A stretch of DNA of 64,000 nt from Phorcus lineatus (taxonomy: Eukaryota; Mollusca; Gastropoda; Trochida; Trochidae), in the NCBI GenBank assembly GCA_921293015.1, contig OV121097.1, forward strand, positions 30,043,429 to 30,107,428. Direction: 5' to 3'. Below, in pieces: positions 41,137-52,077 of this stretch. The notes under the pieces are model-generated. The model was not told the DNA's origin. It did no database searches and saw only the letters and a list, made by a program, of their open reading frames with translations. The translations under genes and the position numbers were made by a program. Each line of letters starts with the position of its first letter. Position 1 is the stretch's first letter.

Positions 41137-41163
41137 CTTGCAAAAGTGAGGCTATGACTTTAA
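41137..41163. repeat. Right transposon terminus
   Basis: Inverted match to the left terminus over about 27 bp: CTTGCAAAAGTGAGGCTATGACT then TTAA. Beyond it similarity to the left repeat stops; the interior is the 5' region of the ballast gene. Confidence 0.7.
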
Positions 41164-41224
41164 TATCTTGAAATTTCAAGATGGACATGTTGAAATTTCA
41201 ACTTTTTCTTAAAATTTCAAGATA
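41160..41224. repeat. TTGAAATTTCAA array, right flank
   Basis: Continuation of the palindrome array interrupted by the transposon: TATCTTGAAATTTCAAG, TGTTGAAATTTCAAC and a degenerate TTAAAATTTCAAGAT. Confidence 0.8.
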
Positions 41225-41334
41225 AAAATAAAAAAACAGATGGCCCTAATATGCCACCGTACATAACAGCTATGTTACACACATTACGTCATTGGTTACT
41301 TTATCGATGGAATTCCCCGGAAGTCGTTCGTTTC

Positions 41335-41390
41335 ATCCAATCAGAGCGATGTTTACAAGTGCTTATTATCAAGTCTCATGCTATATAGAA
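41335..41390 (+). promoter_or_regulatory. Candidate core promoter (CCAAT and TATA)
   Basis: CATCCAATCAG at about 41,335 is followed some 45 bp later by CTATATAGAA (41,381-41,390). A GT donor-like site (CCAG then GTAATG) lies near 41,621, and the first coding exon downstream begins behind an acceptor (CTCACAG at about 42,599). A 5' non-coding exon between these points is plausible. This is a motif-based guess without transcript support. Confidence 0.3.
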
Positions 41391-42612
41391 TTACGAAGTT
41401 CGGAACGGCAGTTAGTTACTTACACAGGCATGTGGCTGGGTAATTATTTTAGCAATTCAAATAAAATTTATTTTGAGATATCAATATGGTACTCAGATAT
41501 CTTTTCTCAATAATTGTGTTTATTTGTTTAAAAAGGGAGGTAACTGTCAACTCATTACATGAGTCAGTGAAATCACGTTACTCTTGGGTAATACGAAACG
41601 ACATTCCTTCGAACATTCCAGGTAATGTTGTATTTATTGTTCGAAATATTGATATCTAGAAGCATATGAACGTTTTTTTAACCTTACGTTACTTGTAAGT
41701 GTGCGCGGTATTGTCGGTTTATCGGTATATTGCATTACAGGAACACAACGATGCGTACCGGTTCAGTCCTCTAAAAATATCCAATACATCGTTGGTTTAA
41801 AAATTAACAATTTCCCTGTGAATTTGCAGAAAAACGTAACAAAAACATCTTACGATTTTACTGAAATTTGTAAACAAAGTGTGAACTTGCATAGTGATAA
41901 TAGCACAGACATGTTAAAAGTTCGAAACCAATCACTTAGTTATCTGTCTTTACAAAAAGTCTAGTTGAGCATTGATTACTTTTCTTATTGTTGATATTTA
42001 GTCAAGAAAACGATTTAAACTGAAACATAGAAAGTACCAATATATGGCAAAACGTATTGCACTACGCTTTTCTGTATCGCAATATAATGGAAATAAGGAC
42101 CGATACCCATCCTTATACGTTAGATAGATATTATTGGATGAAGACGTACCACTTTACCAATCCGCATATTATGGACACCCCGTGAGTTATTTGTTAGAAT
42201 CACATGATATGCCACGGTTTATTTGTTTGTTTGTTGCTGAAAATTATCGTTTTTAAAGTTAAACGGTTTAGTTGTAACATAAAGGTATAAAGTCGCAATT
42301 CTGATCGAAAACCTTGCAATGACGCGTGTTAAACATATTTTTGGAAATACGTCTAAAACATTTAACGAACAATGTTCCTAAAATAGGTCATGCGTAGGGA
42401 GATGCTATTGGGGTTGGTCGTGCTTACAAAACGGGAGGAACGAAAGATATGTGATCTTTTCATATACTGAGTGCGGAAACTGTACGTATGTTTTTCAGTC
42501 GCTGTCTCAATGGAGTGAAAGGGAGATATCAATTCTGGTTTGTAAATGTTACGCTAAAAAGTAAAGTAGCATATTTGTATAGAAATTGATTGCTCACAGG
42601 TTTACGCTGAAA

Positions 42613-45600
42613 ATGGCGACGGACATTAGAGGCGGTAACAACCAGGTTGGAACCTCGAACCGACAGTTCATTAACAGCAACAACAACTTTACCATCAACA
42701 TGAACATCCATGTGAACTGTAAAGAATGTCATCTGCATCCAGAGGGACTTTCCTTTCCAGGAGTAGAAATTCACCAAGCGATAGACTGCCTTCAGAAAAT
42801 AGCAACCACAGATCCCAATTCTGAAGCGACCGTAAAATATCCATTTGAAGACCAACAACTGATGCAATTAGGTAGTGAGTTTCCTCAATCTTTACTGCAA
42901 ATATTTCCCTTTAGATTGGCATCTGAAGGTTATAACGTGTTATTATGTTATATCAACTTCAGGTCTTGTTGCTATGGTTTTCTTAGTTTTCGCTGAAGGT
43001 GTATTAGCCAATACACGACCCTTTTCGGATATCCCTCTATTTTTCTGGTGAACCTTTACTGTTACACAAATGGGTTACGTTTTTGGGAGTCAATCAATCC
43101 CATAAAAAATGCATAGCGTATATGTAACTTCCGACAGAATATCACAACAAAAGCCATACATTTTTACATAAAAAATATTAATAAAGAATGAAAAGTATAT
43201 TGTTCTTGCAAACTAATTATCTTCTCGGTGGAGTCAATCTTTTGAAACACGGTCAATTTTAATCAGACTTGGCTTTTTACCACTCACGAGTACACTTACC
43301 TCATGTTTTACTGCCAATCCCCATTGTATTACACTCTGATGTAAAGGGCCACAGATTATGATGTTGGAGTCGAACAAGCCAAACTTCATAAATGGTGTCA
43401 TTCTATCGAGAAGTAGTGGTTGTTTCAGAAAATCGGTATCCTATTGTTTATCAGTTCGGTATTGTGACAATAAGTATCCTAATTTGTGATCGAAAACCGG
43501 ACAGTGGCGCACGCCAATGATTCAAACGTAATTTCGGAAACTTACCTTCAGCAGACACAAACACAAACATTGGTTGATAGTGTTAAGTATGTTATTTCAC
43601 TAATATACACGTTAATTGGACACATAATTTCAAAGTCTTAACATTCGTAGAGCAGTTTTCTGATTATCAGTGAAAACAAGAAAATATCATAATGTTGGCA
43701 TTTTGGAGATAAAGATGGAAGTTTAGGGTGGCAATTTGAACTTAACTCAGGTCATAAGATATTTTGGCTCTTACTAAAGCCACATTCAAAACCTTGAGAC
43801 ATACTGTGTGTAACTTTAATCTAACTATTTAAGTTGGTTTCCTTTCTATAGTGTCATGGTTCTTTGATATTAGGTTTATATGTATCCATGTTCATATTCC
43901 CTTCATCCCACCTGATAAAGGATGAAGCATATACTCGAAAACGTTGTGACAATAAGGAAATTGTTATCTAGAAGTTGAGTTTCCCCTAAAATCAATAGTT
44001 GTTTTCCTAATCTGAGAAATTAAGCTGACTGTGATACGCATTTCATTTGTTACAGACAGTTTTAGAATCGTGGACTCCAACGACGTGGTGCTGAAGCCGG
44101 GTGACGGAGTAATGATTGACTATGATTCTTGCGTTTCTTCTCTCTATGTGGGTGAGTTAAATCTAATGACGGTTCCTATCGGAGCGTTTTGAAAGCCCTT
44201 TCAGTTAAAGTTTTATACGTATTTAGAAACCTAAACTTGCTGTAGGAGATATACTCGGAATTAATCAAAGCAAATCTCTCTAAAATTTAATATTGTAATA
44301 TTAAGAATAAAATCAAATTTCAAACGTTGACTTCATTATTCCTCGCCCCTGTTCATTAAAAAATTTTCTTAATTTTTCTTTATTCTCCAATCAAAGATTG
44401 ATGCTTGCAGGAGATGGATACGTTGTATACTATCAAGATGGCTCAGAGGCTGTGGTGAAAGAGGAGTTGGACATAGCAGGTTCTTTCTATACGTCAACAG
44501 AAGTACAGTATGTATACTAATTTCTTCATTGTTTTTTCAAGAAATGTTTTAATACTCCATTTATTTATTTTTAAAAACACTTTAGTACGATGAACTTGAT
44601 CATATCCACGTTTTATTACCCATATAGTTAATCATAAGTGATGACATATTTTCAACATGAGCACATGTGCACATATCACTTTTGCCTAGCAACAATTGTT
44701 TCAGCGCGAGTTACCGTATTATGTCGTCTGTGACGTCATCAAACCATTGTTCGTGACGTCACTGAAGCGGGCCGCCGCAAAGAAAGCTGGCCGCTTGTAG
44801 TAGTTTTAAATGAAATAGAATCGGTAATAAAGGAATTATAACCCTCGGAATCGTGTCATATGACTTTTACGAATCTCGTGCGAACTTGTGTATAACCCTC
44901 GCTCTCGCTCGAGTAATACAATAATTCGCACTCATTTCGTAAAAGTCATATGACACACTTCCTCGGGTAATAATCTCTATATAAAGGATTCAACTACCAT
45001 GTTTCCTAACATATATGTGACTTAATACATTGATATTACATATCAGAGTGACATAACGAATTTTGGCAATAAAAGGTCATCTTCTAACCCATTCATCAGA
45101 GACATAGTTCCTACTTTTTTAATAATGTCATTTTCCGTTGTTGTTTATGCATTTAAAGATATATATAGCAATTGCTTTGGGTGTGACTGTTTCGCAGAAC
45201 CAATGACCTCTTGATTGAAATGTTGTCCCTTACAGCTGATGAGAGTTGAATGATCCAATGACCTCTTGATTGAAACATTGTCCCTTACAGCTGATAAGAG
45301 TTGAATGATCCAATGATTTCTTGATTGAAATGTTGTCCCTTTTAGCTGATAAGAGTTGAATGATCCAATGACCCTTTGATCGAAATGTTGTCTCTATCAT
45401 GCTAATGAGAGTTGAATGATCCAATGACCTCTTGATTGAAATGTTGTCCCTTACAGCTGGTGAGAGTTGAATGATCCAAAGACCTCTTGCTCGAAATTTT
45501 GTCTCTCTCATGCAAATGAGAGTTGAATGATCCAGTGACTTCTTGATTAAAATGATGTCCCTTACAGCTGAAAAGAGTTGAATGATCCAATGACCTCTTG

Positions 45601-48333
45601 ATTGAAATGTTGTCCCTTACAGCTGATTAGAGTTGAATGATCCAATGACCTCTTGATCGAAATTTTGTCTCTCTCATGCTAATGAGAGTTTAATGATCCA
45701 ATGACCTCTTGATTGAAATGTCCCTTACAGCTGATAACAGTTGAATGATCCAATGACCTCTTGATTGAAATATTGTCCCTCTCATGCTAATGAGAGTTTA
45801 ATGATCCAATGACCTCTTGATTGAAATGTCCCTTACAGCTGATAACAGTTGAATGATCCAATGACATCTTGATTGCATGAAATGTTGTCCCTTCCAGCTG
45901 ATGAGAGTTGAATGATCCAATGACCTCTTGATTGAAATGTTGTCCCTTACAGCTGATGAGAGTTGAATGATCCAATGACCTCTTGATCGAAATTTTGTCT
46001 CTCTCATGCTGATGAGAGTTGAATGATTCAACTACCTCTTGATGAAATGTTGTCTCTCTCATGCTAATGAGAGTTTAATGATCCAATGAGTTCTTGTTTG
46101 AAATGTTGTCCCTTACAGCTGATGAGAGTTGAATGATCCAGTGACTTCTTGATTAAAATGATGTCCCTTACAGCTGAAAAGAGTTGAATGATCCAATGAC
46201 CTCTTGATTGAAATGTTGTCCCTTACAGCTGATTAGAGTTGAATGATCCAATGACCTCTTGATCGAAATTTTGTCTCTCTCATGCTAATGAGAGTTTAAT
46301 GATCCAATGAGTTCTTGTTTGAAATGTTGTCCCTTACAGCTGATAAGAGTTGAATGATCCAATGACCTCTTGATTAAAATTTTGTCCCTTAAAGCTGATA
46401 AGAGTTGAATGATCCAATGACCTCTCGATTGAAATGTTGTCCCTTACAGCTGATAAGAGTTTTATTTAGTCCTTTCTGTGTTTCCATGTTTGCCTTTTTA
46501 AGATACTGAGATCATATTATTGGTAGTTTTGAATATGTAAAGTGATGTGATCGAAGGTTTCTTCAGGGAATGATAAGTGAATGGTCAGATCAATACATGA
46601 AGAAAATGTACATTAATTTACTTTTTTGCAGCAATGGAAACGTAAATGTGTACTCTCCGGAAAGGCGAGTCCAGAGAGCCCTTCAGCAGGTTGATAGACC
46701 GTGTCCAGTCCCAGGTGGTAATGATATAGACTTTGTCTTCTGGACCTTCACTGGACTTAACTTAAAGCAGGTGAGAACAGTGGAGGTGAGGTGAGGTGAA
46801 GTTGGGTTTAGCGTCGCTTTCATGAGTATTTCACTTATAACATGGCTGCTAGTATTATTGCAGGGAGAAAGCCCGTTACACTATCGTGGCTATGCATTGC
46901 AGTGAAACCATGACAAGTACTGCGCTTAATTCAGTGAAGCTTGCACCAAAACGTTACTGCATGTAGAAGAGTTCTCTTCTGAAGACAGAGTTGCCGAGCT
47001 GCTTGCGGCATTCGAACCACGGAAGGGGTATCTTTATCTTCTGTAGATACAACAAGCGAATGAGTATTTAAACTGCATAAAATCTTAGTGCATCATTCGC
47101 TATCTCAAGCTATTGCATGCAGCTTTTACCACATAATCATTTCTAAATGGAAAAATTTACCTAAGCAACGATTTGTTTGTTTTGAAAACGAATTTACTAG
47201 AAAGTTTGGTTTCCCATTCCTCTCGAGATGTTATTATATGGAAACATTGTTAATTCAACTATAAATCACATGATGTTAGTATAAGTCAGATTAATTGACG
47301 AAATGATTTATCGACATTGAACACGTAATATTCACCTCGGCGTCGCCTCGATGAATATCACGTGTCCAAAGTCGATAAATCATTGGATCAACCTTACTTG
47401 AAGTCAATAATCGTTTAATATCAATGTGTATACATATATTGCGCTAAACTCCACACCTCAAAGGGGTATGTTCAAAGCGACACACACATTACTGTGGTGT
47501 AAGGACAAACATCATAAATGATATTCCTTTTTACATTCTCAACTCCTTGGGACTATGCAAACTAAGCCCTTTGTGGTTATCTGTCACAATGCTGTCACTC
47601 TCAAACCATTCATTTCATTCATACCCACAATCATACTCTAAAGTCAAATTATAAAAACAATGATTACCTCGAATGATATGGTTTTCTGTAGTCAATATAT
47701 CAGATATTGACAGTTTCTGTGTTAATCATATGTTTGACTCTACAAACGCTCGTATGAACGAAAATGTGTATATGTTGTAATGCTGGATGTAACACAGTAA
47801 ACAATGTAGTGACATTTATTTGTTACAGAGCGCAGTATAAGAATTGTGTTTATTCCCACAAATGGCCTCTACTTATGACTTGCTAAGATAGGCCTTGCCG
47901 CATTTTAGTGTAACTTTTCTGTGCTTGTCGCCGTTGCTGCTACGACGGATCGCGATATTCCAGTGAGATATCATGTCACAATTTGTAACCTTTATGTGCT
48001 TGTCGTCCAGGCTGCTGCGACGGATCACGATAGTCAAATTAGATATCGTGTGACAATTTGCAACTTTTCGGTTCTTGTCGGCCAGGCTGCTGCGACGGAT
48101 CGCGAGTCCAATGAGTTATCATATAACATTTACAACTTTTCGGCTAAAAGGGCACTACACTCAAAACATGTATTGACAGGGTGGCAGCAAGGTTCAAATT
48201 AGACAGTGATTTTGAGCCTGGTGAAATTTAAAGCCAAGCAGGGAGATGAACTAGTGAAGTAATGTGACTGATGTAACGAATAATTTTTCTCTTATTTCAG
48301 AGTCATAAGAGGGGATTTGATCTATGTAAGTAA
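42613..48333 (+). CDS. LRAT/PLAAT-like pseudoenzyme with RHIM-like N-terminus, paralog 1
   Basis: Exons: 42613-42871, 44056-44151, 44411-44507, 46632-46770, 48301-48333. Junctions are GT-AG and in frame, giving 207 residues. The N-terminus has IRGGNNQVGTSNRQF (5-19), then an N-rich beta-prone stretch and CKEC (36-39). Residues 87-197 follow the LRAT/PLAAT pattern: LKPGDGVMI (99-107), SSLYVGDGYVVYY (114-126), VVKEELD, RRVQRALQQV (162-171), NDIDFVFWTFTG (181-192). In active members HWAIYVGDGYVVH and NCEHF carry the two His and the Cys; here those positions are V113, Y125 and D182, so acyltransferase/phospholipase chemistry is not expected. The last exon has an internal donor (CTAT then GTAAGT) that could splice to an acceptor at 48,524 and would still stop at once. 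No signal peptide or membrane anchor is visible. Function is unknown. Confidence 0.8.
43341..43819. repeat. 480-bp TTAA MITE, inverted copy, in intron 1
   Basis: Inverted copy of the 15,055-15,535 element. It starts GTAA then AGGGCCACAGATTATG and ends CATACTGTGTGTAACT then TTAA. The 479-bp length matches the other full copy. It lies in intron 1 of LRAT-like paralog 1. Confidence 0.65.
44615..44980. repeat. MITE with paired CRE palindromes, copy 2
   Basis: Nearly colinear with copy 1 (5,869-6,243). It has TGACGTCA at 44,731-44,738 and 44,754-44,761, the GTGTCATATGAC foldback and a CGGGTAATAATCTCTAT end. It sits in intron 3 of LRAT-like paralog 1, about 100 bp after exon 3. Confidence 0.75.
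45200..46460. repeat. Intronic minisatellite, about 55-bp unit, about 22 copies
   Basis: A head-to-tail array in intron 3 of LRAT-like paralog 1. Every unit carries GTTGAATGATCCAATGACC and CTTGATTGAAATG. Two unit types alternate irregularly. One has TGTCCCTTACAGCTGAT. The other has TGTCTCTCTCATGCTAATG, with a small palindrome CTCTCATGCTAATGAGAG. Open frames on the minus strand across the array are by-products of the repeat. Confidence 0.95.
46796..47040 (-). repeat. SINE-like element, minus strand
   Basis: Read on the minus strand, it starts with a B-box-like GGTTCGAATGCC and continues through TGTAACGGGCTTTCTCCC. It ends near GAAATACTCATGAAAG and ACGCTAAACCCAA, a tail reminiscent of molluscan tRNA-derived SINEs. 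The A box was not confidently located. The assignment is from pattern memory. Confidence 0.45.
47278..47404. repeat. Foldback (hairpin) element
   Basis: AATGATTTATCGAC and ACACGTAATATTCA recur inverted as TGAATATCACGTGT and GTCGATAAATCATT around a short centre TCGGCGTCGCCTCGA. The arms are about 45-55 bp with few mismatches. It lies in intron 4 of LRAT-like paralog 1. Confidence 0.75.
47924..48130. repeat. 75-bp tandem repeat, nearly 3 copies
   Basis: Units start at 47,924, 47,999 and 48,074, each with CTTGTCG followed by GCTGCTRCGACGGATCRCGA. The period is exactly 75 bp, divisible by three, and the plus frame stays open through all units. It lies in intron 4, just upstream of the last exon of LRAT-like paralog 1. 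Confidence 0.85.
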
Positions 48334-48515
48334 ATTTCATGTATACAAATATACAGTTCCCACATATTTGTTACGAAACACACCATATTAAAAAAGCTCA
48401 AGTCAATGATTTTGCTCAAACACTTTTGCATAAACCTTATTGAATTCTTGATGTGTAAATTATCATGAAATTTTTTTTTTAATTAATGTTATGGTAAAGT
48501 TTCGCTTCTCCGCCT

Positions 48516-49862
48516 CTTTTTCAGCTATATAGACTGGGAAGAAAACACGAAGCAGAAAAGTCAGATGAATAACACCTCTAAACACATACACGCAGCAGCA
48601 TAGAGCATGTGGGGACACTTGCCCTTTTGAACCCCTCTGTTCAGAAAGCTCGTCCAATCATTTAAATTAAACATCCTTAACTAACCTTAGCGCGATCTTT
48701 TTTCTAATATCGCATTTACGCTTCCTTAGTGTTTTATTTTGAAGGTTTAGAAACTTTTTCTCTTCTGGTTTAAATATATGTAATGTGAAAGCGTCCAACA
48801 GGCGGTTTTATATGGTCCTTTCTTTGTTTGCAATAAGATCATCAGAACGACGTATAAATGAGCAATCTACATTTGATTATAAAAACCCGACAATGACTGC
48901 TTAGTTACAAATGTGGCATTCACTGAAATAAGATCTAATATTGTTGCACTACGCTACGCAGATAAAGAAGTGAACAATTACGATTTCATGTAAATGACAT
49001 GGGCATTGTATATATTAACATTAAGAAATGGACAAAAACTTAATTACTCTATCGTTACTTTGTACATTACATGTTTGAAAACTGGCATTTGTTCATGGAG
49101 CGATAATCGACACTGCATTGCTTTTTATTTTTCATCATTTCATGATAAAGTAGTTATGAACAAGGAAACAATATCATGATTTTTTTTCATGCATGGTTTT
49201 AATTGGTTCCCTTATTAATTCAACACATAGAAAACACTTCACATAAAAGTATTTAGAAGATTATTTAGACAGTAAAGCACAATAAACTTACAATTTAAAC
49301 ATCACAGAATCTCTAGGTTAAAAATATTCATTCTTGTCTGACAATGTACCCAAGAGCAGAATATAATACATTATAGGTCCTGTGATATTTTTAAATCATG
49401 CTTTTTTTAACTGTTGTCTAGTCATGTGGATGCGTAATTGAAATAAAAATTTATAATCGTCTTAATATTTTTTGTGTTTTATGTGGGAATATCACAGGAA
49501 TATGAAGAGAACGACCCATTACCACGTGCAAAGCAACTTTTAATAGTAAAAACAAAGATCATTTAAAGAACCCACGAAGGTACATGGATCCATTTTTCTA
49601 ACTAAATTATTTAAACGTGCTCAAAATAAAATGGTCGCATGCAATTCTCCATTGAAATATTTTAACCTATTTTACGACTACGATAATCTGTTAAAGTAAT
49701 GGTTTATTGTATGTCGTTTGTTAGCGTTTGTTAAGTGTTTTAATTTTTTTAGAGGTGATCAGAATTGATCGTGAACAGTTATTTAACTCTTTTGTTATAT
49801 GACAATTAAGGTCATATGAATTTTGATATTGTCATCGAAATGATTTAATATTAATCCACCAC
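48516..49862. repeat. 1.35-kb tandem duplication, copy 1
   Basis: 1,347 bp repeated head-to-tail at 49,871-51,217 (offset 1,355). I noticed only about five substitutions between copies. The unit opens with a polypyrimidine-AG acceptor (CTTTTTCAG then CTATATAG). No gene is recognised; a 61-codon frame (48,994-49,179) is identical in both copies simply because the DNA is. Confidence 0.95.
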
Positions 49863-49870
49863 AGGTAAAG

Positions 49871-51217
49871 CTTTTTCAGCTATATAGACTGGGAAGAAAA
49901 CACGAAGCAGAAAAGTCAGATGAATAACACCTCTAAACACATACACGCAGCAGCATAGAGCATGTGGGGACACTTGCCCTTTTGAACCCCTCTGTTCAGA
50001 AAGCTCGTCCAATCATTTAAATTAAACATCCTTAACTAACCTTAGCGCGATCTTTTTTCTAATATCGCATTTACGCTTCCTTAGTGCTTTATTTTGAAGG
50101 TTTAGAAACTTTTTCTCTTCTGGTTTAAATATATGTAATGTGAAAGCGTCCAACAGGCGGTTTTATATGGTCCTTTCTTTGTTTGCAATAAGATCATCAG
50201 AACGACGTATAAATGAGCAATCTACATTTGATTATAAAAACCCGACAATGACTGCTTAGTTACAAATGTGGCATTCACTGAAATAAGATCTAATATTGTT
50301 GCACTACGCTACGCAGATAAAGAAGTGAACAATTACGATTTCATGTAAATGACATGGGCATTGTATATATTAACATTAAGAAATGGACAAAAACTTAATT
50401 ACTCTATCGTTACTTTGTACATTACATGTTTGAAAACTGGCATTTGTTCATGGAGCGATAATCGACACTGCATTGCTTTTTATTTTTCATCATTTCATGA
50501 TAAAGTAGTTATGAACAAGGAAACAATATCATGATTTTTTTCCATGCATGGTTTTAATTGGTTCCCTTATTAATTCAACACATAGAAAACACTTCACATA
50601 AAAGTATTTAGAAGATTATTTAGACAGTAAAGCACAATAAACTTACAATTTAAACATCACAGAATCTCTAGGTTAAAAATATTCATTCTTGTCTGACAAT
50701 GTACCCAAGAGCAGAATATAATACATTATAGGTCCTGTGATATTTTTAAATCATGCTTTTTTTAACTGCTGTCTAGTCATGTGGATGCGTAATTGAAATA
50801 AACATTTATAATCGTCTTAATATTTTTTGTGTTTTATGTGGGAATATCACAGGAATATGAAGAGAACGACCCATTACCACGTGCAAAGCAACTTTTAATA
50901 GTAAAAACAAAGATCATTTAAAGAACCCACGAAGGTACATGGATCCATTTTTCTAACTAAATTATTTAAACGTGCTCAAAATAAAATGGTCGCATGCAAT
51001 TCTCCATTGAAATATTTTAACCTATTTTACGACTACGATAATCTGTTAAAGTAATGGTTTATTGTATGTCGTTTGTTAGCGTTTGTTAAGTGTTTTAATT
51101 TTTTAAGAGGTGATCAGAATTGATCGTGAACAGTTATTTAACTCTTTTGTTATATGACAATTAAGGTCATATGAATTTTGATATTGTCATCGAAATGATT
51201 TAATATTAATCCACCAC
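49871..51217. repeat. 1.35-kb tandem duplication, copy 2
   Basis: Second copy of the unit above, separated from the first by the 8-bp spacer AGGTAAAG. The very high identity implies a recent duplication, gene conversion or an assembly artefact from two haplotypes. Confidence 0.95.
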
Positions 51218-51299
51218 GTACGTTATGTATAAATTATGCCATTTCGAACTCGGGTGACATTTTGGAGTCTGGGAATATTTTTCACCCGTTAAATGGGTG

Positions 51300-51830
51300 C
51301 CCTTTCTATCGATGCAATGAAATACCAAACATTCTTCACAATTTACCTGCAATCAGCTGTCGGCTTGGACATATAAAAATCTAGGGTTAGCTGTGCACAA
51401 AACGGATAAATTACTGACACTTGGAAACGGCTGAAGTAGTTCTGTGTGCAGCTATTGAATTTACTTAAACTCTGAACTGAGAACAAATCATGAAATATGT
51501 TTTATTGAAGCAATGTTGTAAATTAACCGATTTGATAACAGAGTATTAGCATTGTCATTAGATTGACCATAGCAGCTGCCGTTTCCGCTTTTCTGGTTAT
51601 GAGCAAAATCTTAATATTTCCGATATCATAGTTCATGCGGATTTAATGTAACGTAACATTCAATCCTTCCGGCCTTTAAAAATCCACTTTCCTACCTGAA
51701 TACATAAATATTTGTTAAATAACTTACGAGGTAGATTACTTAAGTGAGGAAAGTGAGTAATATCGAGAGATATGAAGTATCTGTGTATACGTTGTGTTTA
51801 CGAAATATTGGCGTGCACTAGTGCGTTTAT
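51300..51830. repeat. Second copy of the CACTAGTGC MITE, left-truncated
   Basis: Matches 27,340-27,873 in order and orientation (CTTTCTATCGATGCAATGAA, GTCGGCTTGGACATAT, ending GTGCACTAGTGCG). The left terminus and a clean TTAA on the right are missing (TTTA instead). Confidence 0.75.
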
Positions 51831-51938
51831 TGATTGAATGTTTTCTTCGGTGCTTGAAAATGACATGTAAAAACAAAAATGGTATCCAAAACTATCCATT
51901 CACAATGTCTTCATATTACACTCACCACGTGTTTACAG

Positions 51939-52077
51939 CGAGGGTAACCTGAATGAGTTTCCCCGGGTACAGCGAGTCCAGAGAGCCCTACAACATTAAG
52001 GGAGGCCTAATCCAGTCCCAGGCGGGACTGAATGGGACTTTGTCTTCTGGACCTTCACTGGACAGAGATTAAAGCGG
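51939..52077 (+). pseudogene. Dead exon 4 of a third LRAT-like paralog
   Basis: 139 bp, exactly the length of exon 4 in both intact paralogs, behind a good acceptor (GTTTACAG). The translation keeps RVQRALQ and DFVFWTFTG. A TAA interrupts the frame after RALQH, and the 3' donor reads CGGAT in place of a GT site. Other exons of this copy were not found nearby. It lies between the two intact genes in the same orientation, so the family was once at least three genes. Confidence 0.8.

Larger units (their letters stand above)
28359..41163. mobile_element. 12.8 kb two-gene TTAA transposon (Kolobok-like)
   Basis: The left end reads TTAA then AGTCATTGTCTCA. The right end, reverse-complemented, reads TTAA then AGTCATAGCCTCA. 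TTAA is present once on each side as expected for a 4-bp target duplication. Joining the flanks over one TTAA rebuilds the periodic TTGAAATTTCAA array. The cargo is a 13-exon transposase-type gene reading inward from the left end and a 4-exon P2X7 ballast-domain gene reading inward from the right end. TTAA duplication plus this transposase style fits the Kolobok superfamily better than piggyBac, but that assignment rests on family knowledge and was not tested. An internal copy of the end at 37,590-37,808 would also allow a shorter 9.45 kb unit. Confidence 0.78.

Noticed and set aside
45230..46062. Overlapping minus-strand open frames of 60-90 codons
   Set aside because: They are translations of the 55-bp minisatellite, open in more than one frame because the unit lacks stops on that strand.
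46796..47040. tRNA gene at the GGTTCGAATGCC motif
   Set aside because: Only the B-box-like part fits; the whole looks like a SINE, not a functional tRNA.
48994..50534. Two identical 61-codon frames
   Set aside because: Identity reflects the recent 1.35-kb DNA duplication; no motif, and no sign of selection can be read from identical copies.
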